Shown: positions 42,228-52,151 of the stretch, piece by piece
How positions within the stretch are numbered: position 1 is the stretch's first letter
Layout: every line of letters starts with the position of its first letter
Assembly: GCA_964465125.1 (NCBI GenBank)
Contig: CAYXIO010000004.1
Span: 1 to 64,000, forward strand
Reading direction: 5' to 3'
Source of the DNA: CAYOHG01 sp964465125
GTDB taxonomy: Bacteria; Planctomycetota; Phycisphaerae; UBA1845; Fen-1342
Length of the DNA stretch: 64,000 nt
Program-made: the position numbers and the translations under genes
Notes under the pieces: generated by a model
What the model was told of the DNA's origin: nothing
Database searches by the model: none
The model's input: only the letters and a program-made list of their open reading frames with translations

Positions 42228-44318
42228 ATGCTCAATCGTCGCCTGGCGCTCCGCCCGCTCCCCGCGCAGACGCTCGTCGGTCGAACCTGTTTCGCCGCGC
42301 TCGGCCTCGTGCTCGGGTTGTCCCCGGCCGGGCTTGCACGCGCTGAGGATTCTCTGAGCACGGCGGATCTCTTACGCCGCGTGATCGACGTCGATCGGCT
42401 GATGCGTCCGCCTGCGTCGGGCGAGCGCTCCCTGCTGTTCTCGAGCTTTGACCGCGCCTGCAAGCGTGTCGAAGGCGACCGCTACGTGGCCTGGGATTCG
42501 AACCACGACGCCGGACAGTTCCTTGGCAAATCACCGGACGGTTGGGATTTGCTCGCGAGCGTGGAAGCGCCAGGCGTGGTGAATCGAATCTGGGTCGAGC
42601 ATCCCGCCGGTGAGGTTCGCGTGAGCGTCGACGGCGAGAAGCTCTTCGAAGGCCCGTTGCGCGATTTCTTCGACTCGGGCAGCCCGCCTTTCGGCGAGCC
42701 GTATCAGATGCTGCTCCAGAATTCGCCCTGCGGACTCTCGCACGTTCCGATCGGGTTCGCGAGCAACCTTCAGATCGCGACCCGCGAATTCGCCGGGACG
42801 TACCAGATCGACGTCACCGCGTTCGGCGGCGACACCGCGGTTCAGCCGCAGCGGATCGAGCTGGACGCCGAGGCGCAGGCCGCGCTGAAGGAGGTCAGCC
42901 GGACCTTCAGCGCAGGCCTGTCGGAGAAGACGCTGCTGGCCGGCCGCAAGACGATGACGCTCGCGGCGCAGCAGGACCTGGCGACCGGCGAGAAGCTCGA
43001 GCTGACGTATCCCGGGCCGGCGCCGGTCTCAACTTCGCGCCCGGCACCCGACGCCGCGCGGCCGGCCGCGCCGCGCGAGCGCGCCGGCACCGTGCGAGCG
43101 CTCTATGTTTCCCTGACCGACCGAACCGAGCCGCGCCTCTACGCCCTGAACAACTGCGTCTTGCGCATCTTCTGGGACGGCGCCGCCGAGCCGGACGTCG
43201 AAGCGCCGCTGACCGCGTTTTTCGGGGCCGCCTTCGACCGCGACGTCTACCGCGGGCTGGCCGTGGGCACGTACCAGTGGATGCAGATTCCGGCCCAGTT
43301 CGACGCCGAAAGCTGGTTCCTCTACAGCTACTTCCCGATGCCGTTCTCCAGGAGCCTGCGGCTGGAGATCGAGAACCGCAATCGCGACAAGCGGCCGCTC
43401 GGCGTGATGGCGTATCTGCGGATCGACCGCGACGCGCCGCCGGCCGACGCGCTGCGCTTCCGCGCCCGTTTCCGCCGCGAAGCACCGTGCCGCAGTTTCG
43501 ACGTTCCGCTGCTGGAAACCGGGGGACGCGGCCGCTGGGTCGGCCTGGTGCTCGGAATCGACGCGCCGCGGCGCGAGTGGTGGGGCAGCGGCGACCACAA
43601 GATCTGGCTCGACGGCGAGGCGTTTCCGTCGATCTGGGGCTGCGACACCGCCGGCTTGTTCGGAAACGTCACCGGGCTCAAGCCCACGCATGGCGCGCTC
43701 AGCGGCGTGACGCGCACGGCTCCGTACGGGCGCAGCTCGATGTACCGCTGGATGCTGGCCGACTCGGTTGCCTATCACAAGGGCATTCGCGTCGCGCTGG
43801 AGAACTGGCAGGAGCACGAGGCTAACGACGTCGACTACAGCACCGTGACCTGCTGGTACGGAGAGCCCGGCGCGGCGCCGACCGGGTTCGCGCGGCTGAC
43901 CGACGACGACCTGGCGGTCAGCACGCTGCGCGTGCCGAACGCGATCGAGTTCGAAGACAGCATGGTGGGCGAGGGCTGGGGCAACCTGGTTCAGCAGAAG
44001 CACTACCGCGACGTGGAGTTCTCCAACGGCGCCGCGGTGACCATCGCCGCCGAGGAACAGCCCGTCGCGTCGCGCATCTCGGTCGAGAAGGCCGGCCGCT
44101 ACAAGCTGCAATTGCGCGTGGCGCCCAAGGGCTCGTTCGGAAAGCTCGAAGTCCGTGCACCCGCGGGCACGCCGATCGGAACGGTCGAATGGTCGCGCGA
44201 CAGCGACGGGGTCTACGACGTTGGCGACGTGGATCTCAAGGCCGGAGAGAACCGGCTGACGATCGTGCGCACCGGCAAGTCACCGCTGCTCGATTGCTGG
44301 ATGCTCGAACCTCGCTGA
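42228..44318 (+). CDS. Secreted DUF2961 protein, probable glycan-acting enzyme
   Basis: This 696-residue protein starts at ATG 42228. A signal peptide (CFAALGLVLGLSPAGLARA) is followed by the DUF2961 domain: SFDRACKRVEGDRYVAW, VVNRIWVEHPAGEV, LRDFFDSGSPPFGEPYQ, later FYSYFPMPF-like LYSYFPMPFSRSL and MYRWMLADSVAYHKG. Members of this family include glycoside hydrolases such as alpha-glycosidases acting on fructans or arabinans, but many are untested. A C-terminal beta domain (GTPIGTVEWSRDSDGVYD) may bind carbohydrate. It is probably periplasmic or secreted. Confidence 0.8.
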   Translation: MLNRRLALRPLPAQTLVGRTCFAALGLVLGLSPAGLARAEDSLSTADLLRRVIDVDRLMRPPASGERSLLFSSFDRACKRVEGDRYVAWDSNHDAGQFLGKSPDGWDLLASVEAPGVVNRIWVEHPAGEVRVSVDGEKLFEGPLRDFFDSGSPPFGEPYQMLLQNSPCGLSHVPIGFASNLQIATREFAGTYQIDVTAFGGDTAVQPQRIELDAEAQAALKEVSRTFSAGLSEKTLLAGRKTMTLAAQQDLATGEKLELTYPGPAPVSTSRPAPDAARPAAPRERAGTVRALYVSLTDRTEPRLYALNNCVLRIFWDGAAEPDVEAPLTAFFGAAFDRDVYRGLAVGTYQWMQIPAQFDAESWFLYSYFPMPFSRSLRLEIENRNRDKRPLGVMAYLRIDRDAPPADALRFRARFRREAPCRSFDVPLLETGGRGRWVGLVLGIDAPRREWWGSGDHKIWLDGEAFPSIWGCDTAGLFGNVTGLKPTHGALSGVTRTAPYGRSSMYRWMLADSVAYHKGIRVALENWQEHEANDVDYSTVTCWYGEPGAAPTGFARLTDDDLAVSTLRVPNAIEFEDSMVGEGWGNLVQQKHYRDVEFSNGAAVTIAAEEQPVASRISVEKAGRYKLQLRVAPKGSFGKLEVRAPAGTPIGTVEWSRDSDGVYDVGDVDLKAGENRLTIVRTGKSPLLDCWMLEPR

Positions 44319-44323
44319 AGCGA

Positions 44324-44449
44324 GAATAGCGAATAGCGAGTTGAGACCGCGCTTTTCGCGCTTCCTGCCGCCCGGTGGCCGCGAAACTCCGCCGATTCGC
44401 GCGCAGGGATTCTCTTCACTCGCTACTCGCTATTCGCAATTCGCTATTC
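44324..44449. repeat. Inverted GAATAGCGA repeats after the DUF2961 gene
   Basis: GAATAGCGAATAGCGAGT (44324-44341) is matched on the other strand by ACTCGCTATTC and a further TTCGCTATTC at 44425-44449. The arms enclose about 85 bases. It separates two convergent genes and may act as a terminator or be an intergenic mobile repeat. Confidence 0.6.
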
Positions 44450-44453
44450 CCCA

Positions 44454-47400
44454 CTATAGCACGAAATTGACCAGCCGGCCTTTGGCCACGATCGTGCGGC
44501 GGAGCGCCTTGCCGGCCAGATGCGCGGCGATGGTCGGCTCGTTACGCGCCAATTCGGCGACTTGCTCGTCGTTGGCGGCGGCCGGCACGCGCACCCGGGC
44601 GCGCACCTTGCCGCAGATCTGCACCGCGATCTCGACTTCATCGTCGATCGTCAGGGCCTCGTCGTACGCCGGCCACTGGGCATGCGCGACCAGATCGTCA
44701 TGGCCGAGGCGGCGCCACAGCTCCTCGCACACGTGCGGCGCGAAAGGCGCCAGAATTCGCAGGAAGCGCTCGATCTGCAAGCGGGAAAGCTGCTCGGCCT
44801 TTGCGGCCTCGTTCGACCAGACGATCATCTGCGCGATCGCCGTGTTGAACGAGAAGCTGCCCATGTCTTCGCCGACCTTGCGGATGGTTTTGTGCAGCAG
44901 GCGCTCCAACGCCGCGTCGCCGGCCTCGCCGATGTGCGGGTTGAGCGCCCAGCCGGCGTCGTCGTTCCCGGGCTCCAGCGGTGAAATCACCAGCCGCCAG
45001 ACGCGTTGCAGGAAGCGGTGCACGCCGAGGATGTCGCGCGTGTTCCACGGCTTGCTGGCCTCCAGCGGGCCCATGTACATCTCGTACAGCCGCAGCGTGT
45101 CCGCGCCGAACTGACGGATGATCTCGTCCGGGTTGACCACGTTGCGCAGGCTCTTGCCCATCTTCCCGTATTCGCGCTTGACCGGCTGGCCGTTGTGGAA
45201 GAACGGGCCGCTGCGATCCTGCGCCTCGGCGGCGGGCGTGCCGTCCGCGTCGACGACTTCCGACGCCTCAACGTACACGCCCCGCGCGTCGCGATACGCG
45301 TACGCCTGGATGTAGCCCTGGTTGAACAGCTTGTGGAACGGCTCCGGCGTGCTGACGAATCCCAGGTCGTACAGCACCTTGTGCCAGAAGCGCGCGTACA
45401 GCAGGTGCAGCACCGCGTGCTCGGCGCCGCCCAGGTACAGATCGACTCCGCCGAACTTCGGCGCGCCTTCCGCATCGCGCCCGTTCATCCAGTACTGTTC
45501 GACCTGCGTCGAGGCGAAAGCGCTGCGATTCAGCGGGTCCAGGAAGCGCAGGTAATACCAGCACGACCCTGCCCATTGCGGCATGGTGTTCAGCTCGCGA
45601 TGAAACACGCGACCCTCGCGGCGCAGCGTCAGCCACTGCTCAGCGCGCGACAGCGGCGTCTGCGGCTCGGCGTTCGGATCACTGCCGGCATGCGGGCGGA
45701 AGTCTTCCATCTCGGGCAGCTCGACCGGCAGATCGCTTTCCGCGACGCCGAACGTGCGCCCGTCGTCCCGGTGCAGAATCGGGAACGGCTCGCCCCAGTA
45801 GCGCTGCCGGCTGAACAGCCAGTCGCGCAGCTTGTACTGCACGGTGCCCTCGCCCAGGTCGCGCTCCGCGAGCCACTTCGTCACCGCGCGTTTGCCTTCC
45901 TGGTTCGCCACGCCGTCAAAGGAGACGTGACTGCCGCGGCAGTTCACCATGAACCCGTCGCCGACGTAGGCCTGCCCCGAGTGCGCGTAGAACTCGGCGT
46001 GCCGGAAGACGTTGCGGAAATGCTCGAAGTCGTTGAAGCCCAGCGACGTGATCGCCTCGATCCAGCCGCCCGCGATCGCGCCGCGCGTCACGCCGGGACG
46101 CTTCGGGCGGTCCGGCGGCGGCGCGTGCCCGGGCGGGTCGCGGTCCTCCGCGCGTCCGCTGCGGACGATTTGCAGCGCATCGGCGAACTGGTCGGGCTGG
46201 AAGTCGCGCGAGGTGACCACGCCGAGCAGGTCCGCGAGCACCTTGACCCAGCGGTCGCCGCGCGTCTCCCCCTCACGCGCGTGCTCGGCGAAGTACTTCA
46301 TCGCGCATTGCGAGTGCGGGTAGATCACGTCGCGGATCGTCAGGCCAAACTGCTTGGCGAACTCGTAATCGCGCGTATCGTGGCCCGGCACCGCCATGAT
46401 CGACCCCGTGCCGTAGCTCGCCAGCACGTAGTCGGCGACCCAGATCGGGGCGCGCTCGTCGCTGACCGGATTCACCGCGTAGGAGCCGGTGAAGACCCCG
46501 GTCTTGACCTTCGCCTCCGCGGTTCGGGCCAGCTCGGACTTCTGCCGGGCCTGATCGACGTACTCCTGGACCTCCGCGCGGCGCTCGGGCACGGTGATCA
46601 GGTTGACCAGGCGGTGCTCCGGCGCCAGGACCACGTACGTCGCGCCGAAGAGCGTGTCGGGGCGCGTCGTGAACACGCGGATGACGTTTTCGCTGCCGTC
46701 GGCGAGCTTGAAATCGACGTAAGCGCCCTCGCTGCGCCCGATCCAGGCTCGCTGCATCAGCTTGATCGGCTCCGGCCAGTCAAGCGCTTCCAGATCCGCC
46801 AGGAGACGGTCGGCGTATTCCGTGATTCGAAGCATCCACTGCTTCATCGGACGCCGGTAGACGGGATGGTCGCCGCGCTCGCTGCGGCCGTCGGCGGTCA
46901 CTTCCTCGTTCGAGAGCACGGTTCCCAGCGCCGGACACCAGTTCACCGGCACCTCGGCCAGATAGGCCAGACGATGCTCATCCTGAAACGCCGCCACCGC
47001 GGCCTCGCCCTGCGACCGCACGTCAGGCGGAATGGGGAGCTTGTCGATCGGACGCGCGCCGCCGCAGACCTTGCGGCCCAGCCGGTCCATCCACGCGTGC
47101 TCGGGGTCGTACCACGAGTCGTAGATCTTCAGGAAGATCCACTGCGTCCAGCGGTAGTAGTCCGCGTCGCAGGTTGCGACCTCACGCTCCCAGTCGTAGC
47201 TGAGACCGATCATGCGAAGCTGGCGCTTGTACGTGTCGATGTTGTGGCGGGTGGTGATGGCCGGGTGCACGCCGGTCTCGATGGCGTACTGCTCGGCGGG
47301 CAGTCCGAAGGCGTCCCAGCCCATCGGGTGCAGTACGTTGAAGCCGCGCATGCGCTGATAGCGCGAGACGATGTCCGAGGCGATGTAGCCCAGCGGGTGC

Positions 47401-47567
47401 CCGACGTGCAGGCCGGCGCCGGACGGGTAGGGGAAGAAGTCGAGCACGTAGGACTTGGGGCGCTCGCTGCCCGGCTCGCCCGGGTTGGCGGCTCGAAACG
47501 CGCGTCTCTCGTCCCAGCAACGCTGCCAGCGGCTTTCGATCTCGTTGAAGTCGTAGCGGGCGCTCAT
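44454..47567 (-). CDS. leuS: Leucyl-tRNA synthetase
   Basis: The product has 1037 residues from ATG 47567. Class I marks are PYPSGAGLHVGHPLGY (HIGH box, about residue 50) and YGKMGKSLRN (KMSKS box, about residue 800). The editing domain has TTRPDTLFGATYVVLAPEH and the D-rich GTGSIMAVPGHDTRDYEFA. It is about 180 residues longer than the E. coli enzyme. The extra length is mainly an insertion before VPVNWCPALGTVLSNEE (around AWMDRLGRKVCGG) and a larger one after the editing domain that includes a Pro/Arg-rich loop. Function should be normal. Confidence 0.97.
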   Translation of the reverse strand: MSARYDFNEIESRWQRCWDERRAFRAANPGEPGSERPKSYVLDFFPYPSGAGLHVGHPLGYIASDIVSRYQRMRGFNVLHPMGWDAFGLPAEQYAIETGVHPAITTRHNIDTYKRQLRMIGLSYDWEREVATCDADYYRWTQWIFLKIYDSWYDPEHAWMDRLGRKVCGGARPIDKLPIPPDVRSQGEAAVAAFQDEHRLAYLAEVPVNWCPALGTVLSNEEVTADGRSERGDHPVYRRPMKQWMLRITEYADRLLADLEALDWPEPIKLMQRAWIGRSEGAYVDFKLADGSENVIRVFTTRPDTLFGATYVVLAPEHRLVNLITVPERRAEVQEYVDQARQKSELARTAEAKVKTGVFTGSYAVNPVSDERAPIWVADYVLASYGTGSIMAVPGHDTRDYEFAKQFGLTIRDVIYPHSQCAMKYFAEHAREGETRGDRWVKVLADLLGVVTSRDFQPDQFADALQIVRSGRAEDRDPPGHAPPPDRPKRPGVTRGAIAGGWIEAITSLGFNDFEHFRNVFRHAEFYAHSGQAYVGDGFMVNCRGSHVSFDGVANQEGKRAVTKWLAERDLGEGTVQYKLRDWLFSRQRYWGEPFPILHRDDGRTFGVAESDLPVELPEMEDFRPHAGSDPNAEPQTPLSRAEQWLTLRREGRVFHRELNTMPQWAGSCWYYLRFLDPLNRSAFASTQVEQYWMNGRDAEGAPKFGGVDLYLGGAEHAVLHLLYARFWHKVLYDLGFVSTPEPFHKLFNQGYIQAYAYRDARGVYVEASEVVDADGTPAAEAQDRSGPFFHNGQPVKREYGKMGKSLRNVVNPDEIIRQFGADTLRLYEMYMGPLEASKPWNTRDILGVHRFLQRVWRLVISPLEPGNDDAGWALNPHIGEAGDAALERLLHKTIRKVGEDMGSFSFNTAIAQMIVWSNEAAKAEQLSRLQIERFLRILAPFAPHVCEELWRRLGHDDLVAHAQWPAYDEALTIDDEVEIAVQICGKVRARVRVPAAANDEQVAELARNEPTIAAHLAGKALRRTIVAKGRLVNFVL

Positions 47568-47600
47568 CACGGCACCTGAAGGAACTCGGCCGGTCGCGAC

Positions 47601-49523
47601 CTACTCGCGCAGGAACTCGGATGCCACGAAGCCCGTCCGCTCGCGGATGCGCGTCGGGTCAAACCACTGGAATGCGAGCTGCTGCTGGAGGTTCATGAAG
47701 TCCGACTGCTGCATGATCGGCAGGGCGTTGGTGAAGTCGCCCTGATAGACCGGCTTGAGCTCCACCAGCTCCGCCAGCACCCAGCGATAGCTGCGCGCCA
47801 TCTCAACCAGCGTCACCCGGTGCGACGACGTGCTCGTCGGAGTCTTCAGCAGGGCGAACACCTCGGTGTGCAGCTTCGGCAGCACCACGCCCAGGGCCGG
47901 GATGAACCCGGGCTGACGCGTGAAGCTGGCGGGCGTGATCGGGCCGAGCGCCTTGACATAGTCGGGCGTGGCACTGGCCGGCTGAGATTCGGCCGGCTCC
48001 GACGCCGGCTGCGTCGCGGCGACCAACTGCTCCTTGAGTTCGGTCGCTTCGCCGATCGCGGCGTCGAGGCCGATCTCGCCCGCGCGCTCAAGCAGCTTGC
48101 GGGCTTGCTCGCCAGCGGCGGCCTGGGCGCGCTCATTGCGGAGATCGGCGCGCACCTTCTCGCGGACCAGCTCGAGCGACGCGGGCGGAGCTGCCGGCGC
48201 CGCTTCCGCTACCCGGAAGAGATACGCCTGGAACGGCTTGGGCTGGCGACGAACCGGGTCCATCCCGCGGAAGTTCAGCACCACCGGGGCCGCCTCGCCC
48301 ACCTTCAGCACGGGCAACGGGTCCTCCGCGGCCGGCGTCACAATCCCCTCGACCCGGAACGCCAGCATCACCGCCGAAAGGGTCCGGCCGTTGACGGTCA
48401 CGCGCGCCTGATTGAATCCCGTCTCACGCCGCAGATCGACCGCGTCCACAAGCTCCGTGCTGTGGTACGTGACCGGGAACTCCTTCGAATAGCGCTCGCG
48501 CAGCGCTTCAAAGGAGACGGCGGGCTGACTCGCGCTGCCCTCGCGGCTCGGCGCCCCGCGGGCGAGCTCGTCGCGCATGCGGTTCACCAGCCGCTGCGCC
48601 TCGAGGATCGCCTTCTCCTTGCGCGCGTCCTCACGAACTCGGTCCTTGACCTCCTCGAAGCTCGGAATCGGACCGGGCGCGTTCGCCGCGTCCGAGGCGT
48701 TGCTGGTCGGGCCCTGCGGCGGCTGGCGGTACTTGTCCTTGTTTGATTCGTAGTAGGACTGAGCTTCCTTCAGGCTGATCGTCACCCGGGCTTCGATCGA
48801 TTCCGGATCGACGGTCAGGTACTCGATTCGCACGCGGTCCGCCAAGCGATAGCCGAAGCCCGGCGAGTCATCCGTCGGCTGCGCCGCCTCGTTCTTGTAC
48901 TTCTCGAAGTGCGCTTGCAGCTCCTCCTCCGTCGGTTCGGCGATCGCCGGCAGGAACGCCTTCGCGTCGAGCAGCGCAAGACGCACGGTCGCGTCCTGGC
49001 TGCGGTCTTCGTAGAGCTTTTCGAGCCGCGGACGCGAAGCCCCGTAGGCCGCCTCGACCTGGTACTCCGCGTAGCGATTGGCGGCCAGCACACGCCCGAT
49101 CGCGGCGTAGAGCCCTTGCAGGCTCAGGCGCGTGTTGCGGCGGGCGGCGTCGATGCGGGCCGGATCGACCCCGACCTGCGTGAAGAGCTGCTCCACCTGA
49201 TCCGCCGACACCCGGTAACCCATGTGCCGGGCTTCTTCGAGCAGCAGGTACGGCGCCACCATGTCCGGCCCGCGCTCGTACATCTTCAGCGGCGGCGTCG
49301 AGATGCCGAAGCTGCCCGCAAGCTCGTAATCGTTGTTGGCGCTGCTCACCTGACTCTGCGTCACCGGAACGCCGTAAACCGTCCCCAGCGTGACATCCAG
49401 GTTTCCGCCGCCGCCGCGGCCCTGCTGAAAGATGTCCGAAAGGAGCCAGACCACCAGCAGCAAGGCCATGACGACGAAGACCAGCGTGCGGCCCTGGTTC
49501 CGGAAAACGCGAGTCAGCGACAT
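47601..49523 (-). CDS. Membrane-anchored SurA/PpiD-like periplasmic foldase
   Basis: The product has 640 residues from ATG 49523 with GAGGA eight bases upstream. A short cytoplasmic start (MSLTRVFRNQGRTL) and one membrane helix (VFVVMALLLVVWLLSDIF) are followed by a long periplasmic part. It has the topology and SurA_N-like helical region (VYGVPVTQSQVSSANNDYEL) of PpiD. No clear parvulin catalytic motif is recognised, so chaperone activity is more likely than isomerase activity. It lies 33 bases upstream of leuS on the same strand and may be co-transcribed. Confidence 0.7.
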   Translation of the reverse strand: MSLTRVFRNQGRTLVFVVMALLLVVWLLSDIFQQGRGGGGNLDVTLGTVYGVPVTQSQVSSANNDYELAGSFGISTPPLKMYERGPDMVAPYLLLEEARHMGYRVSADQVEQLFTQVGVDPARIDAARRNTRLSLQGLYAAIGRVLAANRYAEYQVEAAYGASRPRLEKLYEDRSQDATVRLALLDAKAFLPAIAEPTEEELQAHFEKYKNEAAQPTDDSPGFGYRLADRVRIEYLTVDPESIEARVTISLKEAQSYYESNKDKYRQPPQGPTSNASDAANAPGPIPSFEEVKDRVREDARKEKAILEAQRLVNRMRDELARGAPSREGSASQPAVSFEALRERYSKEFPVTYHSTELVDAVDLRRETGFNQARVTVNGRTLSAVMLAFRVEGIVTPAAEDPLPVLKVGEAAPVVLNFRGMDPVRRQPKPFQAYLFRVAEAAPAAPPASLELVREKVRADLRNERAQAAAGEQARKLLERAGEIGLDAAIGEATELKEQLVAATQPASEPAESQPASATPDYVKALGPITPASFTRQPGFIPALGVVLPKLHTEVFALLKTPTSTSSHRVTLVEMARSYRWVLAELVELKPVYQGDFTNALPIMQQSDFMNLQQQLAFQWFDPTRIRERTGFVASEFLRE

Positions 49524-49764
49524 GAAACAGGTCCTCGAATGCCCCTCGGGCCCCGCGGTTGCGACCGTGGCCCGGTAACCGCCGTTGAATTCAGCGATGA
49601 TAGAGAAACCGGGCCGGAAAACAAGCAAGGCGTTTGCGAGCGCGGATTCCGTATCGAATGTTCTTCGCAGGGGTTGGTGCCGCCGCGGCCCGGGCTATTG
49701 AGGGACCTGTGGGCGCCGGGTACGTCGCTTCGGCCGGGCCGACCCCCACCGGAAAGGCACCGCC

Positions 49765-49950
49765 ATGAAACACTCGAACCGGTTGACCCGAGAACTATCG
49801 CGGTTTCTATGCGATGAGTCCGGCCCCACGGCCACGGAATATGCCGTCCTGCTGGCCCTGGTTCTGGTCGTGATCGTGGCGAGCGTTCGAACTTTCGGCA
49901 CCAGTCTGGACAGCGAGTATCAGAACATTACAGGCACACTGTTCCCGTAG
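49765..49950 (+). CDS. Flp/Fap-type pilin
   Basis: This 61-residue protein has a short basic leader (MKHSNRLTRELSRFLCDESG) and then TATEYAVLLALVLVVIVAS, the Glu5-Tyr6-type hydrophobic helix of Flp pilins, with a short polar end. Prepilin peptidase would cut at the G before PTATEY. Flp pilins assemble into tad pili for adherence. No tad assembly genes are in the window, so it is an outlying pilin gene. Confidence 0.85.
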   Translation: MKHSNRLTRELSRFLCDESGPTATEYAVLLALVLVVIVASVRTFGTSLDSEYQNITGTLFP

Positions 49951-49968
49951 CCCGGGGGGAGCGGCTCA

Positions 49969-50247
49969 ATGTTCGCCGACTTCACGCAAGTCTGGGTGCT
50001 GGTCGTGATTTGTGCCGCGTTCTGCGGCTGGTGGCTGTCGCTGCGCCCGAATGCCAGCTTCCGCAATATCGGCGGAACGATGCAGATGCTGATCGGGCTG
50101 ATGATCGTGCTGATGTGCCTGCTGGCCCTGGACGGGCAGCAGAGTCTCCTGGTGCGCGGCTCACCGCCGCCCAATACCGTAGCGCTGGGCGTGTCGCGGA
50201 CCCCGCTGTCCTCGCCTCAACTGCCGGACGACATGATTCCGCGCTGA
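49969..50247 (+). CDS. Small two-helix membrane protein
   Basis: The product has 92 residues and starts 18 bases after the pilin stop, with a GGGGGGAG ribosome site. Two hydrophobic helices (WVLVVICAAFCGWWLSL and MLIGLMIVLMCLLAL) are followed by a polar tail. It is probably co-transcribed with the pilin gene. Its 3' end overlaps the convergent MutS-like gene by 31 bases. No family is recognised. Confidence 0.55.
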   Translation: MFADFTQVWVLVVICAAFCGWWLSLRPNASFRNIGGTMQMLIGLMIVLMCLLALDGQQSLLVRGSPPPNTVALGVSRTPLSSPQLPDDMIPR

Positions 50248-52151
50248 TGAACCCATTTCTCCGCGGCATCGAGCAGCTCCGGCGGGTATCCCTCGCGCTC
50301 CAGGACCCGCAGGGCGTTTCTCGTTGTCGCCGGTCCCTCCCGCAGGCGATAGTCGAACACCATCCCGCCGTCGGACAGATTCTCCTCGAAGTGCACGTTT
50401 CGCGCGCTGCGCCCGTCCGCTAAGCCCGTCAGGGCACGATCGTGCGTCGCGACCAGGAACAGGTGCGGCGGCGAACGCAGCAGGTGGCGCAGAACCGCGA
50501 CGCTCGCCGCGGTCTGCTCTTCCGAATTGGTCCCGCGAAACGGCTCATCGATCAGTCCCAGCAGGGGCGCTTCGCCGGGCGGCGGCAGGACCAGACGCCG
50601 CAGGTGCCGCACCTCGGCCAGGAAGTAGCTCTCCGAGCTCGACAGGCTGTCGCGCACGCTCAGGTCGGTGATCGGCCGCGTGGGTGGAAGAATCATCTCG
50701 CACGCGCAGGCGTTACACCCGACCTGCGCCAGCAGGACGTTGACGCCCACCATGCGCAGGAACGTGCTCTTGCCGGCCATGTTCGAGCCGGTAATCACCC
50801 AGACCCGGCGTTCTCGCGTCAGTAGCAGATCGTTGCCGACGACGCGCAGCGGATCGACCAGCGGATGCCGCCCGTCGCGGATGAGCAGTTCACCGTCGGC
50901 GAAGCGCGGCCGGCAGGCGACCGGCTGCTCGCTCGAGAAGCACGCCAGGCTGCACAGCGCGTCCAGCTCGAACAGGGCCGCGGCGCCCGCCAGCAGATCG
51001 CTCCGCTGCGAGCTCGCAAGCGCCGCGATGGACGCGCCGACGTGCACGTCGGCCAGGGCCAGCACGTTCAGCAGGAACTGCACCCAGCCGCCTGATTCGG
51101 TCCAGCCCGCCCGCCACGCCAGCCTGGTCAGCACGCGCTCGTGCTCCAGCCGCTCCAGCGGCGCTTTCAGCGGCGCGAGGTGCGCTTCCTCGGGCATGTC
51201 GCGGGCCGCGGCGCGCACCGCCGTATCCAGCGCCCGCAGAACCCACCCCGTCTCGCTCCAGTGCGCCTGCACGTCGCGCAGGCGGCCGCGCAGGACGATC
51301 GTCACGGCCAGATTGACTGCCAGCACGAGGCCGGCGAATCCACCCGTCGTCGGGCCTCCGGCGACCGCGGCTCCGACGGAGGCAGCCAGCACCAGTCCGC
51401 CGGCCAGCGACCACGCCGCCAGGACGCCGTAGGGCAGGTGCAGTCGCAGCGGCTGCGTTTCTGCGAAGGCCCGCAGGGCGCGAGGCAGCCGGGTGTTCTC
51501 GCTCCGCAGCGCCGCCAGCCCGCTCATCAGCGCTGCACGGGCTGTGGGATCGTCGGCGAGACGCGCGATTCGCTCCTGCCGCCGGCCGATCGCGTCACGA
51601 TCGAGCAGCGGGTGTTCGAGCCAGTCGCGCAGCCGCCGCGCGCCCGGCGCCGTCGAGGTGCGGTTCAGCAGGCCAAACAGGCTGCTGTCGCGCGAATAGA
51701 AATCTAGGTCGTCGCGCTCCTGCTCGCTCAGCGCCCAGTGCGGACCTTCCTCGCGCAGCCTCGGCAGCAGCGCATCGACGGCCGCGTCGTCCTCCGGCCG
51801 CGCTGCGCTGCGCAGACACACCACCGCGCCGCCGCAGCGCCGCTGCGCCTCTTCTAAGACGAGCACGTCGCGCGCGGCCCGATCGCGGATCGCGACCGCG
51901 GCGCGATGCGAGCGGACCGCGAGAAACATGGCGACGATCCCGCCGGCGGAGATGGCCAGCGACACTTCAGGCGTGGAAATCCTCACCAGCCAGGGCGCGA
52001 CGATCACGGCGAAGGAAAGCAGCCTCGCCCAGGAGCGCAGGGCCTCGTGCCGTGACCACTCGGCGTGCTGCGCGCGTGCCGCGCGGACCGCGACTTCCAG
52101 GTGGCCGCGCAGCGATTCCGATGCGGCCGGGCGTGTCCCGTCGTCGTTCAT
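50217..52151 (-). CDS. Membrane-associated MutS-family ATPase
   Basis: The product has 644 residues. The C-terminal MutS ATPase has Walker A ITGSNMAGKSTFLRM, the conserved SSSESYFLAEVRHL, Walker B LLGLIDEPFRGTNSEEQ and ATHDRALTGLAD. A core/lever region (LLNRTSTAPGARRLRDWLEHP) precedes it. It lacks the mismatch-recognition N-terminal domain of MutS and instead has hydrophobic helices near residues 45-85 and 245-300, predicting membrane association. Such short membrane MutS-like proteins occur in several phyla, and their role is not mismatch repair as far as is known. Confidence 0.85.
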   Translation of the reverse strand: MNDDGTRPAASESLRGHLEVAVRAARAQHAEWSRHEALRSWARLLSFAVIVAPWLVRISTPEVSLAISAGGIVAMFLAVRSHRAAVAIRDRAARDVLVLEEAQRRCGGAVVCLRSAARPEDDAAVDALLPRLREEGPHWALSEQERDDLDFYSRDSSLFGLLNRTSTAPGARRLRDWLEHPLLDRDAIGRRQERIARLADDPTARAALMSGLAALRSENTRLPRALRAFAETQPLRLHLPYGVLAAWSLAGGLVLAASVGAAVAGGPTTGGFAGLVLAVNLAVTIVLRGRLRDVQAHWSETGWVLRALDTAVRAAARDMPEEAHLAPLKAPLERLEHERVLTRLAWRAGWTESGGWVQFLLNVLALADVHVGASIAALASSQRSDLLAGAAALFELDALCSLACFSSEQPVACRPRFADGELLIRDGRHPLVDPLRVVGNDLLLTRERRVWVITGSNMAGKSTFLRMVGVNVLLAQVGCNACACEMILPPTRPITDLSVRDSLSSSESYFLAEVRHLRRLVLPPPGEAPLLGLIDEPFRGTNSEEQTAASVAVLRHLLRSPPHLFLVATHDRALTGLADGRSARNVHFEENLSDGGMVFDYRLREGPATTRNALRVLEREGYPPELLDAAEKWVHQRGIMSSGS

